Position numbers and translations under genes: made by a program. From Proteobacteria bacterium UBA7415 (GTDB lineage: Bacteria > Pseudomonadota > Gammaproteobacteria > Arenicellales > Arenicellaceae): a DNA stretch of 64,000 bases. A model generated the notes under the pieces. The model did not search any database, was not told the origin of the DNA, and was given only the letters and a program-made list of their open reading frames with translations. Of the stretch, positions 52,729-61,452 are shown one piece after another; position 1 is the stretch's first letter; every line of letters begins with the position of its first letter. Location: contig DKML01000014.1 in assembly GCA_002470515.1 (NCBI GenBank), forward strand, positions 6,974 to 70,973, given 5' to 3'.

Positions 52729-53664
52729 TTGAAAATATTGTTGTTGAGAGATCGTAGTTCGCAAAAAGGGGTGCAGACGTTGTCTGGGCACAAGCTTATG
52801 TGGGCAGGTATTTGTGCTTTAGTCGTTCTGCCTTTATTGGTTGGTGGCTTGTCCTACTGGGCGGTAGCTTCAATCGATCGTTCACTCAACCCGTTTGTTG
52901 ATCCTGAGTACAGAATTGCCGTTGAAGCTAGAGTAAACGATCAACAAGAAGAAATTAAAAAGACCCGCGAATATGTTCGCCGGCACATGGATGTATTGGG
53001 CCGACAAATCGGCGGTCTGCAGGCACAAGTCTCTCGCATCTCTGCCGTTGAGAAACGCATCTCCGAAGTGGCAGGAATTGACCTAGCGGACTTTCAATTT
53101 GAAGAAGCGCTACCGGTCGGTGGAGTGGCTCAACAAGACAATCAAGATTCTGAACAGGTTGACATCGAAAACGCAATCACGTCAATCGAACAAGAACTAT
53201 CTATTCAAGAATCGGCAATCGCGGCAATGGATTTCGTTTTATCAACGCGTAACTTAGAAAACCAACAAACGCCTGCTGGTTGGCCCGTAAAAGGTGGCTG
53301 GGTGTCGTCTAGCTTTGGTTCTCGCATGCATCCGATGACAGGTAAAAAGCAGTTTCATCGTGGTGTTGATATCCCAGGCAAAAAGGGCGCCGCGGTTTTA
53401 GCGGTTGCAGACGGTGTTGTTGTTAGATCAGAAAACAGCGGTAACTATGGCTGGTTAGTCGAAATTGTTCATGGCGATACGATTTCTACGTTATATAGCC
53501 ACAACAGTAAGAATTTGGTGGCCGTTGGCGAAACAGTTCAGAAAGGCCAAGCTGTAGCTGAGGTAGGATCGACGGGACGTTCTACAGGACCACACGTTCA
53601 TTTTGAGGTTAAAAAGGACAATCAAAACATTAATCCCGTGCGTTATTTATACAAAAAGAGTTAA
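52729..53664 (+). CDS. M23 family metallopeptidase, LytM-type, membrane-anchored (TTG start)
   Basis: This 311-residue protein has one N-terminal membrane segment (about 24-46), a periplasmic coiled coil (about 65-115, 145-175) and a C-terminal LytM domain. All catalytic residues are present: His210 and Asp214 (FHRGVDIPG), His289 and His291 (HVHF). It is thus probably an active peptidoglycan endopeptidase. It starts with TTG, nine bases after GAGGA. The gene is found next to secA in many Pseudomonas relatives. It ends at 53664 and is followed by a terminator. Confidence 0.9.
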   Translation: MKILLLRDRSSQKGVQTLSGHKLMWAGICALVVLPLLVGGLSYWAVASIDRSLNPFVDPEYRIAVEARVNDQQEEIKKTREYVRRHMDVLGRQIGGLQAQVSRISAVEKRISEVAGIDLADFQFEEALPVGGVAQQDNQDSEQVDIENAITSIEQELSIQESAIAAMDFVLSTRNLENQQTPAGWPVKGGWVSSSFGSRMHPMTGKKQFHRGVDIPGKKGAAVLAVADGVVVRSENSGNYGWLVEIVHGDTISTLYSHNSKNLVAVGETVQKGQAVAEVGSTGRSTGPHVHFEVKKDNQNINPVRYLYKKS

Positions 53665-53750
53665 GTCTCTGGAGCATTATCGTTGTTCTAACTCTTACTT
53701 CATTTATCTAAAAAACAGAGTCTTAACAAACCAGATCGTTAAGACAGTCG

Positions 53751-53776
53751 AAACCAAGCTCTTAAGCTTGGTTTTT
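53751..53776 (+). terminator. Rho-independent terminator after the M23 peptidase
   Basis: AAACCAAGCT (53751-53760) pairs perfectly with AGCTTGGTTT (53765-53774) around CTTA, and T residues continue to 53776. It lies 87 bases past the stop codon. Confidence 0.85.
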
Positions 53777-53795
53777 GCATTTTAAGCCCTATAAT
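53768..53795 (+). promoter_or_regulatory. Candidate secA promoter overlapping the terminator
   Basis: TTGGTT (53768-53773) and a perfect TATAAT (53790-53795) are separated by 16 bases. The -35 box lies inside the right arm of the upstream terminator. Transcription would begin near 53802, leaving a leader of about 220 bases. Confidence 0.6.
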
Positions 53796-53925
53796 CTAGC
53801 CATCTAGGTCAAACACAAACAGACAGTACTTAGCTTAAGAACAAGAGGTACTCCGCTAAGCGTTCACGCTGTTTCGGATGTGAATAGTAGTTCTAACCCT
53901 ATCAGTAACAAGAACGCCAATTACT

Positions 53926-54003
53926 ATGCCTATGTGGCTAGTACGAACTAGTTCGATTATTAGGTTTGCCTTCATTATTAATCAGTGGCAAGCCTACACT
54001 TAA
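53926..54003 (+). CDS. Possible 25-residue leader peptide upstream of secA
   Basis: ATG 53926 opens a 25-codon frame ([20 protein letters not shown], then WQAYT) ending in TAA at 54001-54003, 19 bases before the secA GTG. It contains a short hydrophobic stretch. There is no clear ribosome binding site, and it is much shorter than SecM-type arrest peptides. It may be chance. Confidence 0.15.
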   Translation: MPMWLVRTSSIIRFAFIINQWQAYT

Positions 54004-54022
54004 AACAATTCAGGATATTTCT

Positions 54023-56707
54023 GTGTTAAAAAAAATATTTGGCAGTCGTAACGACCGAATCGTCAAAGGCCTCAACAAGAAAGTCAAAGCTATTAATGAC
54101 TTAGAGCCTGAGTTTCAGGCGTTGTCAGACGAAGAGCTCACTGCAAAAACCGCCGAGTTTCGTCAGCGTTTAGAACAAGGCGAAACTCTTGACTCTATTA
54201 TGCCTGAGGCCTTTGCGGCGGTTAGAGAGGGTTCGGTGCGCTCATTAGGTATGCGCCATTTTGATGTTCAGCTGGTAGGCGCCATGGTGTTACATCAAGG
54301 TAAGATATCAGAGATGCGTACGGGTGAGGGTAAAACTCTGATGAGTACCCTAACCGCGTACCTCAATGGTTTAGCTGGTTCTGTACATGTTGTAACCGTT
54401 AATGATTACTTGGCCGCTCGCGATGCGCAGTGGATGGGCAAGCTGTATACGTTTATGGGCTTATCCGTTGGCGTTATATCGTCGGGCCAAGATCATGCCA
54501 GTAAGCAAGCAGCTTATGCTTGTGATATTACTTATGGAACTAACAATGAATTTGGTTTTGATTATCTGCGCGATAACATGGCCTTTACTACTGACCAAAA
54601 AGCCCAGAGTGCATTAAATCTTGCGATTGTGGACGAGGTGGATTCGATTCTAATCGACGAAGCCAGAACACCATTGATTATTTCTGGCCCTGCAGACACC
54701 ACAGGTGACGTCTACGCAAAGATGGATGGCATTGTCCCTAAGCTAGTTAAGCAAGAGGAAGAAGATGGTGAAGGCGACTACACGGTCGACGAAAAGTCCA
54801 AACAAGCGTACTTAACTGAAGCGGGTCATGAAAAAGCCGAGCAGTTGATGGTTGAGTTTGGCATATTGCCAGCCGACGCTAGTTTGTACGATGTTGGCAG
54901 TATCGCGTTGTTACATCATTTGTACGCCGCAATACGCGCGCATACATTGTTCCAGAAGGATGTGGAATACGTAGTACAAGATAATCAAATTATTATTGTC
55001 GACGAATTTACCGGACGTATGATGCCGGGTCGTCGTTGGTCTGATGGATTACATCAGGCGATTGAGGCCAAAGAGAAAGTTGAGATCCAGCGCGAGAACC
55101 AAACGCTAGCATCTATTACCTTTCAGAACTACTTCCGCCTGTACGACACGCTCTCGGGTATGACCGGTACCGCCGATACTGAAGCGGTCGAATTTCAGGA
55201 AATTTATGGCCTAGAAGTGGTTGTGGTGCCTACTCACAGAGACATGATCAGGGTTGATCAATCAGACGTTATTTTTCGCACTATGGGCGAGAAGTTCGAC
55301 GCAATCGTAGAAGACGTGCGTGAGCGCCATGCCGAGGGGCAGCCAGTGTTATTGGGTACAGCTTCGATTGAAGTCTCTGAACTGTTGGCTAAAGAATTCA
55401 AAAAACACAAGCTACCGCACGAAGTATTAAACGCTAAGCAGCATGAGCGCGAAGCGTTGGTGATTGCTAAGGCGGGCCGTCCTGGTGCTGTAACAATCGC
55501 CACAAATATGGCGGGTCGTGGTACCGATATCGTGTTGGGTGGCAACTTAGATATGCGCTTGAGCGAAGCCAAGAGTGATGCCGAGCACGACCAGATAAGA
55601 GCAGAATGGAAACGTGACCAAGAAGCTGTTCTTGAGTCGGGTGGTCTTTACGTTGTTGGTACGGAGCGGCATGAGTCTCGCCGTATCGATAACCAGTTAC
55701 GTGGTCGTTCTGGTCGTCAGGGCGACCCGGGTGAAACTCGATTTTTTCTTTCTATGGACGACTCATTGATGCGCATATTCGGCTCAGACCGGATCTCCGG
55801 GATGATGCAACGGGTTGGCATGGAAGAAGGTGAAGCGATCGAAAGTCGCCTTGTGTCGAGAGTGATCGAGAACGCTCAACGCAAAGTTGAAGGTCACAAC
55901 TTCGACATGCGTAAGCAACTACTAGAATACGATGATGTTGCCAATGAGCAACGTAAGTTGGTGTATAGCGAACGTAATTCTTTGATGTCGTCCGACGACG
56001 TTTCTGACAATGTATTAGCCATGCGCGAAGAAGTAGTAGATTTGGTTATAGACCGAACTATTCCGCCGCAAAGTATGCCTGAGCAATGGGATATTGATCA
56101 ACTTGAAGATGATATTCGCCTAGAGTTTGGCCTTGCGCTCCCCGTCGCTCGTTGGTTAGAAGAAGATAAGGGTTTATACGAAGACACTCTGCGCGATCGT
56201 ATCTACGATGAAATCGAAAAGTCTTATGAGTCAAAAGAAGAGAAATACGGTACTGAAGTAATCCGTCATCTTGAAAAAGTGATTATGCTCCAAACCTTGG
56301 ATAACCAATGGAAAGAGCATTTGGCCGAAATGGATTATTTGCGTCGTGGTATCGGCTTACGAGGCTACGCTCAAAAGAACCCTAAACAAGAATATAAACG
56401 CGAAGCATTCGAAATGTTTACCACGATGCTAGATCGTGTAAAAACTGAGGTGGTTACTATTTTGGCGCGTGTTCAAGTGCGCGAAGACAGCGATCTTGAT
56501 GCTCTAGAAGCGCGTCGTCGCGAAGCGGCTCGTGAAGGCATGGAACTTAAGCATGATAGTGCTAGTGGCTCAGCTGACAGTTCAGCCCAGAGTAGCGAAG
56601 CATCTAGCAGCACGTTTGTGCGAGAGGCTCCAAAGGTTGGTCGTAACGAGCCATGCCCATGTGGTTCTGGTAAAAAGTTTAAGCAGTGCCACGGTAAATT
56701 GAACTAG
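54023..56707 (+). CDS. secA: Preprotein translocase ATPase SecA (GTG start)
   Basis: This 894-residue motor drives proteins through SecYEG. It begins [24 protein letters not shown] seven bases before GTG 54023 supports this start, and the frame upstream (from 53966) does not resemble SecA. Motifs include [10 protein letters not shown] (Walker A), [20 protein letters not shown] (Walker B), [15 protein letters not shown] and [21 protein letters not shown], the C-terminal zinc site that binds SecB and ribosomes. A Ser-rich linker precedes that site. The stop codon lies inside its terminator stem. Confidence 0.97.
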   Translation: MLKKIFGSRNDRIVKGLNKKVKAINDLEPEFQALSDEELTAKTAEFRQRLEQGETLDSIMPEAFAAVREGSVRSLGMRHFDVQLVGAMVLHQGKISEMRTGEGKTLMSTLTAYLNGLAGSVHVVTVNDYLAARDAQWMGKLYTFMGLSVGVISSGQDHASKQAAYACDITYGTNNEFGFDYLRDNMAFTTDQKAQSALNLAIVDEVDSILIDEARTPLIISGPADTTGDVYAKMDGIVPKLVKQEEEDGEGDYTVDEKSKQAYLTEAGHEKAEQLMVEFGILPADASLYDVGSIALLHHLYAAIRAHTLFQKDVEYVVQDNQIIIVDEFTGRMMPGRRWSDGLHQAIEAKEKVEIQRENQTLASITFQNYFRLYDTLSGMTGTADTEAVEFQEIYGLEVVVVPTHRDMIRVDQSDVIFRTMGEKFDAIVEDVRERHAEGQPVLLGTASIEVSELLAKEFKKHKLPHEVLNAKQHEREALVIAKAGRPGAVTIATNMAGRGTDIVLGGNLDMRLSEAKSDAEHDQIRAEWKRDQEAVLESGGLYVVGTERHESRRIDNQLRGRSGRQGDPGETRFFLSMDDSLMRIFGSDRISGMMQRVGMEEGEAIESRLVSRVIENAQRKVEGHNFDMRKQLLEYDDVANEQRKLVYSERNSLMSSDDVSDNVLAMREEVVDLVIDRTIPPQSMPEQWDIDQLEDDIRLEFGLALPVARWLEEDKGLYEDTLRDRIYDEIEKSYESKEEKYGTEVIRHLEKVIMLQTLDNQWKEHLAEMDYLRRGIGLRGYAQKNPKQEYKREAFEMFTTMLDRVKTEVVTILARVQVREDSDLDALEARRREAAREGMELKHDSASGSADSSAQSSEASSSTFVREAPKVGRNEPCPCGSGKKFKQCHGKLN

Positions 56708-56727
56708 AAATCTAGTTCAATTTTCTA
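56696..56727 (+). terminator. Rho-independent terminator of secA, overlapping its stop codon
   Basis: AAATTGAACTAG (56696-56707) pairs perfectly with CTAGTTCAATTT (56712-56723) around AAAT, and the T-tract continues. The last secA codons and its TAG stop form the left arm. Confidence 0.8.
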
Positions 56728-56768
56728 CCTCTTTTTTTCTACCCCAGCCATAACGCTAAAAGTTTCTC

Positions 56769-57989
56769 ATGCCGGTAAATTTAACCGAACCAACTGATAT
56801 AGCCCCAGTAGCAGGAGTGCAACTTCAGACCATCGCAAGCGGTATGCGTTACCGCGACCGCGATGATTTGTTGTTGATGCATTTCTGTGAAGGCACCGTT
56901 TCGTCAGCATTATTCACTCAGAATAAATTTTGCGCTGCGCCAGTGTTGGTTGCTAAGGAACACCTTAAGCAAGCGTCCGCAAGAGCGTTACTGATCAATG
57001 CGGGCAATGCCAATGCAGGTACTGGGCAACAAGGTTTGGATAACTGCAATAGTAGTTGTCAAAGCCTATCTCAAGTGCTTGACTGCGATCCGCAAGCAGT
57101 CTTACCATTTTCTACTGGCGTTATTGGCGAGCAGATGGAAATGCAGGCTTTGTCTAGTGGCATAACGTCATTTGGTGATGCGGCCTACAACAGCAGTTGG
57201 GTCGATGCTGCTAAAGCCATTATGACCACCGACACGGTGGCCAAAGCATCCAGCCGTACACTGATTATAGACGGGCAGTTTGTAACGGTGTCGGGCATAG
57301 CAAAAGGCTCAGGCATGATTTGCCCTAACATGGCTACTATGTTGGCCTTTGTGGCAACTGATGCTGTAGTGAGCCAAACCGTGTTAGATGACTGCTTAAA
57401 ACGAGCCACAGACGCTAGTTTTAACCGTATTACGGTCGACGGCGATACATCCACCAACGATGCCGTGGTTCTCAGCGCTACGGGCAAGGCAGGGCATGCG
57501 CTCCTTTATGATTCTTCGAGTGACGACGCAAAAGCTTTTTATGTAGCAGTACATGATGTTTTGCTAGATCTAGCGCAAGCGATTATTCGAGATGGCGAAG
57601 GTGCGACTAAGTTTGTAACTGTTGAAGTAAAAGGAGGCAAGTTACAAAGCGATTGCGAGGAAATTGCATACAGCATAGCGCACTCGCCGTTGGTTAAGAC
57701 CGCGATGAACGCAAGCGATCCTAACTGGGGAAGGTTGCTGATGGCAATCGGTAAAGCGCCGACAAAATATTTTGATATTGATGTGCTGAACTTGGCTATC
57801 AATGGACTGGCGCTGATAGAACGAGGCCAACCGCATCCGGACTATTCTGAAGAGCAGGGTCAACGCGAATTTCAGAAAGAAGAAATTACCATTAGTGTTG
57901 ATCTCAACTTAGGCGGTGAGAGCTACACGGTTTGGACAAGCGATCTTTCACACGAATATGTGCGTATAAATGCGGACTATCGAAGTTAG
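56769..57989 (+). CDS. argJ: Glutamate N-acetyltransferase / amino-acid acetyltransferase ArgJ
   Basis: This 406-residue enzyme transfers the acetyl group from N-acetylornithine to glutamate in the cyclic arginine pathway. It cleaves itself into two chains before Thr190 in GSGMICPNMATMLAF, and Thr190 is the nucleophile. Other family motifs are NAGNANAGTGQQGL, DTSTNDAVVLSATGKAG and RDGEGATKFVTVEVKG. Gene order secA-argJ-mutT is as in Pseudomonas. Confidence 0.96.
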   Translation: MPVNLTEPTDIAPVAGVQLQTIASGMRYRDRDDLLLMHFCEGTVSSALFTQNKFCAAPVLVAKEHLKQASARALLINAGNANAGTGQQGLDNCNSSCQSLSQVLDCDPQAVLPFSTGVIGEQMEMQALSSGITSFGDAAYNSSWVDAAKAIMTTDTVAKASSRTLIIDGQFVTVSGIAKGSGMICPNMATMLAFVATDAVVSQTVLDDCLKRATDASFNRITVDGDTSTNDAVVLSATGKAGHALLYDSSSDDAKAFYVAVHDVLLDLAQAIIRDGEGATKFVTVEVKGGKLQSDCEEIAYSIAHSPLVKTAMNASDPNWGRLLMAIGKAPTKYFDIDVLNLAINGLALIERGQPHPDYSEEQGQREFQKEEITISVDLNLGGESYTVWTSDLSHEYVRINADYRS

Positions 57990-58080
57990 CTTTCTCTAAA
58001 TAAGCCCCCTAACCAGCTTATGCGCCTAGGTTTGTGGCTTGTGACTAAGTTGCTCAACCTTTACCGACCCTATCAATAAA

Positions 58081-58485
58081 ATGACGAAGCCCGTTTTACA
58101 GGTTGCTGTTGGAATCGTTCTCGATGACTCGGGTAAGGTCTTGGTGGGCCAACGTGTTAAACCCGATGCCTATTTTCAAAAATGGGAGTTCCCTGGTGGC
58201 AAACTTGAGCAAGGCGAATCGGTGGTGGATGCGCTTAAGCGCGAGTTTCTTGAAGAGGTTGGTATTGATATTAGTGAGTCCAGAGAATTCATGGTATGGG
58301 AACACAGTTATCCAGACCGTGATGTAAAACTCTTTGTGCGGATAATAGACGCCTTCATTGGCAAGGCTACTTCGAGAGAAGGGCAGGCGCTTAAATGGGT
58401 TAGCTTAGAGGAAATTGCTGAAATGGATTTTTTAGCAGGTAACCAAGTAATTATCGAGCGGCTCATTGAACACTTCAAAACCTGA
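58081..58485 (+). CDS. mutT: 8-oxo-dGTP diphosphatase MutT
   Basis: This 134-residue Nudix hydrolase clears oxidised dGTP. The Nudix box GGKLEQGESVVDALKREFLEEVGI is complete (about residues 38-61), and QVAVGIVLDDSGKVLVGQR and KWEFPGGK match MutT. It is convergent with coaE, 58 bp away. In many genomes yacG sits between coaE and mutT; that gene is absent here. Confidence 0.92.
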   Translation: MTKPVLQVAVGIVLDDSGKVLVGQRVKPDAYFQKWEFPGGKLEQGESVVDALKREFLEEVGIDISESREFMVWEHSYPDRDVKLFVRIIDAFIGKATSREGQALKWVSLEEIAEMDFLAGNQVIIERLIEHFKT

Positions 58486-58543
58486 GCTAGAGATCGGTTT
58501 AATACCTAGCCTAGAGTCTCTGGTCTAAGAGGTCAGAGGGCAG

Positions 58544-59230
58544 TTACGTTTGAGGCGGTTCGCCAAGCAGTAAGTACTTCTCGTGTAATTCCTCAACGGC
58601 TTTTTTCACGTCGTCAATCGTGCCGTCGTTTGCAATCACATCATCAGCAAACTCAAGACGTTGCTGGTCGGTTAGCTGAGTAGATATAATCTTGATTACG
58701 GCTTCTCGGCTTAACTTAGAACGCTGCATTACTCTGGTAACGCGAGTTTCTTCTGAGCAAGTGACTGCAATGATGCGTTGCATAAAGCCTTGAAAAGGCG
58801 AGTCTTTAGTTAATAGTGGTACTACCACTATGCAGTACGGAAAAGTAACGTTCGCAAGCTGACGCATTGTTTCGTTGCGAATAGCTGGGTGTGTTATTTC
58901 ATCGAGTTTCGCTTTATTCTCAGTATTGGAGAAGGCGAGCTCTCTAAGGGCATCGCGATTAAGATAACCGTCATCCTTAAGAATCGAACTTCCAAATACT
59001 TCAACCAGCTGAGCGAGTGCCGCTTGACCAGGTTCAACTACTAAACGAGCGATTATATCAGTATCAATAATCGGTACACCTAGCGCTCCAAAATGGTCTG
59101 AAGCAACCGTTTTACCGCTCCCTATCCCACCGGTGAGCCCAATAATAATGCTTGGGTTGTACGATGGAGTGGGGCTTACCGTCGGGCTTGCCGTTTGCCT
59201 TGTCGTCTCTTTAGAGTCAATCGTAGTCAT
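58544..59230 (-). CDS. coaE: Dephospho-CoA kinase
   Basis: This 228-residue P-loop kinase performs the last step of coenzyme A synthesis. The Walker A motif is GLTGGIGSGKTV (about 32-43); DTDIIARLVVEPGQAAL binds substrate; and RVMQRSKLSREAVIKIISTQ forms the lid region. It has about 28 extra N-terminal residues rich in Thr/Ser/Pro, so a later start cannot be excluded. It follows pilD by six bases and belongs to the pil transcript, as in Pseudomonas. Confidence 0.95.
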   Translation of the reverse strand: MTTIDSKETTRQTASPTVSPTPSYNPSIIIGLTGGIGSGKTVASDHFGALGVPIIDTDIIARLVVEPGQAALAQLVEVFGSSILKDDGYLNRDALRELAFSNTENKAKLDEITHPAIRNETMRQLANVTFPYCIVVVPLLTKDSPFQGFMQRIIAVTCSEETRVTRVMQRSKLSREAVIKIISTQLTDQQRLEFADDVIANDGTIDDVKKAVEELHEKYLLLGEPPQT

Positions 59231-59236
59231 TAATCT

Positions 59237-60112
59237 TTATAGCCCCGCAAAGCGGAAATAAGCCTCATTGATTTCGGCGCCCCACAGAATCGCACACCAT
59301 CCAGCTATGGCGATATAAGGGCCAAATGGAATCGCCATTTCGCCACGAGCTTTCTTAAAGAGCATCAAGCTAATACCAACTATGCTGCCAAGCAGAGTTG
59401 ATATTAGAATAATTTGCGGTAGGTATTGCCAGCCTATCCAAGCGCCAAATACGGCCATAAGCTTAAAATCGCCATGTCCCATACCTTGTTTGCCTGTCAG
59501 GATTTTGAAAATGTGAAACACACTCCAAAATGCTAAGTAGCCAAAAATGGTGCCAAAAATAGCGTCTGATGGAGATGCAAATAAAGGGACTAGACTTAAG
59601 CCAAGCCCCATCCACATCATAGGTAAAACAATATCGTCAGGAAGAAGTTGGTGATCAAGGTCAATAAAACTTAACGCGATCAGTGCCCACGTTAAAAGCA
59701 GTACCGCGCCACCTTGCCAAGATAAGCCAAAATGATGGATTACCACAGCGCTCAAAATGGCTGTGAGTAACTCAACTAGAGGGTAACGCCAAGAGATAGG
59801 TGTTTTACAGGTAGCGCAGCGTGCTCGTAAAATCAAAAAGCTAATGACTGGAATGTTATGCCACGGCTTTAACGCCGTTTTGCAACTCATACAGTGTGAT
59901 GCAGGAAAGACCAAGCCAGCAGGCGCCGGTTCAGGGTATTCGGTTTTATTTAGCCACTCATGATATTGTGCCGTCCATTCGTATTGCATACGTAATGGCA
60001 TGCGAAAGATTACGACGTTCAGAAAACTGCCGGTCAATAAACCTAGAATAAACGCTAAGGACGTATGGGCAGAGGCTGGCAGCGCAGCTAACAACGCTAG
60101 GGATTCGCTCAT
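59237..60112 (-). CDS. pilD: Type IV prepilin peptidase / methyltransferase PilD
   Basis: This 291-residue polytopic membrane enzyme cleaves the prepilin leader at the Gly-Phe bond and methylates the new N-terminus. It has the cytoplasmic zinc pair CMSC...CATC (about 73-101), the first catalytic Asp in FIDLDHQLLPDD, and the second in GMGHGDFKL, the GxGD-type motif. It lies between pilC and coaE and is separated from pilC by seven bases. Confidence 0.95.
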   Translation of the reverse strand: MSESLALLAALPASAHTSLAFILGLLTGSFLNVVIFRMPLRMQYEWTAQYHEWLNKTEYPEPAPAGLVFPASHCMSCKTALKPWHNIPVISFLILRARCATCKTPISWRYPLVELLTAILSAVVIHHFGLSWQGGAVLLLTWALIALSFIDLDHQLLPDDIVLPMMWMGLGLSLVPLFASPSDAIFGTIFGYLAFWSVFHIFKILTGKQGMGHGDFKLMAVFGAWIGWQYLPQIILISTLLGSIVGISLMLFKKARGEMAIPFGPYIAIAGWCAILWGAEINEAYFRFAGL

Positions 60113-60119
60113 AAGGCCT

Positions 60120-61340
60120 TTAGAATACGGATGCCATTTTAAAAATTGGGAGGTACATTGCTAAAACCATTGTTCCGATGATCGTACCCAAGAGTACAAT
60201 CATAAAAGGTTCGATCAAGCTACTCATTGAGTCGACGGCGTCATCGACTTCCCTCTCGTAAAAATCGGCGACTTTGTCCAGCATGACTTCTAGTTCGCCA
60301 GATTCTTCACCACTCGAAACCATCTGTAACATCATGTTTGGGAAAACGCGTGTGTTAGCCATGGCATTTTCAAGACTTCGGCCAGTGCTGATTTCATTTT
60401 TAACATCATTAACAGCTTTTTGATAAACCCGATTGCCGGTAGCTGAACCAACGGTATTCATGCCATCAACTAGTGGAACACCCGCATCAAAAATAATCCC
60501 AAGCGTTCGCGAAAATCGCGCTAGTGCAGATTTTTTTACGATAACACCGAACACTGGTACCCGTAAAAGGATCCGGTCCATCGCAAATTGCATCTTACTA
60601 GATCTCTTATAAAAGTAACTGAAGGTCATTCCTGCGGCTAATATTATGCCGAAAAATATGTACCAGTTGGCCTGCAGCCAATGTGACATATCTACGATGA
60701 TTCGAGTTAGTGTAGGTAGATCCGCCCCCACACCTTGGAACAGGTTTTCAAAAGTCGGTATTACGAACAAGAGAAGCAGGACCGAGACAACAAGCGCAAT
60801 GACTAAAACCACAATCGGATACATCAAGGCACCCTTGACCTTGCTCTTTAGGGCTTCTAGTTTCTCGTTATATGTCGCTACTCTATCGAGCATTGTATCC
60901 AATTTACCTGACTCTTCGCCCGCCTCAGTCAAACTAACGAACAAGCGGTTGAAGTATTGTGGATGCTTTGACAGAGCAATGCTCAGTGAAGACCCAGACT
61001 CAACCTCTCTGCTGATTTCCATCATTAGTTTCGACATGGCGGCGCTTTCGTGCCCCTTGCCGATAGCTCTAACTGTTTGCGCAATTGGAATGCCCGCACC
61101 GATCATTGTGGCCATTTGGCGAGACGCGAAACTGATATCAACCGTTTTTATGCCTTGCCCCATTGAAAAGAGAGGCTGGGGTTTGCGTTTTAGTTTGGTA
61201 ACTCTTACCCCGCGTTGGCGTAAAATGGCTTTTGCTTGAGACAGTGTGGGAGCTTCGATATCACCGCCAATCGTGGCGCGCTTTTGGTTAACACCTTCCC
61301 AAGCGAACTCGAAGACTTTTTGTTGTTTTTTAGTAGCCAT
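60120..61340 (-). CDS. pilC: Type IV pilus inner-membrane platform protein PilC
   Basis: This 406-residue protein has two repeated T2SSF domains (about 70-195 and 275-400) with three membrane segments, and connects the ATPases to the pilin. Motifs include FASRQMATMIGAGIPIAQTVRAI, LTEAGEESGKLDTMLDRVA and MVSSGEESGELEVMLDKVADFYEREVDDAVDSMSSLIEP. It ends with the usual LAMYLPIFKMASVF. It follows pilB by 112 bp and precedes pilD. Confidence 0.96.
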   Translation of the reverse strand: MATKKQQKVFEFAWEGVNQKRATIGGDIEAPTLSQAKAILRQRGVRVTKLKRKPQPLFSMGQGIKTVDISFASRQMATMIGAGIPIAQTVRAIGKGHESAAMSKLMMEISREVESGSSLSIALSKHPQYFNRLFVSLTEAGEESGKLDTMLDRVATYNEKLEALKSKVKGALMYPIVVLVIALVVSVLLLLFVIPTFENLFQGVGADLPTLTRIIVDMSHWLQANWYIFFGIILAAGMTFSYFYKRSSKMQFAMDRILLRVPVFGVIVKKSALARFSRTLGIIFDAGVPLVDGMNTVGSATGNRVYQKAVNDVKNEISTGRSLENAMANTRVFPNMMLQMVSSGEESGELEVMLDKVADFYEREVDDAVDSMSSLIEPFMIVLLGTIIGTMVLAMYLPIFKMASVF

Positions 61341-61452
61341 GAGTAGATTCTAATTTGTCACCAATAAATATACAGCCTTAATTTGATTATTTAGAGGGTA
61401 AAAACCACCGTTAAGCCCACTTCGACAAACGCCCGTCGATAAACGGTCTACT

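Larger units (their letters stand above)
53665..54022. other. Intergenic region between the M23 peptidase and secA
   Basis: It holds a terminator (53751-53776), an overlapping promoter (53768-53795), and a 230-base secA leader. A 25-codon frame (53926-54003) ends 19 bases before secA. E. coli has secM in this position; I find no comparable secretion monitor gene. Confidence 0.65.

Noticed and set aside
53966-54022. Longer SecA N-terminus starting at 53966
   Set aside because: The extra residues ([10 protein letters not shown]...) do not match SecA, and AGGA precedes GTG 54023 at proper spacing with the canonical MLKKIFGS start.
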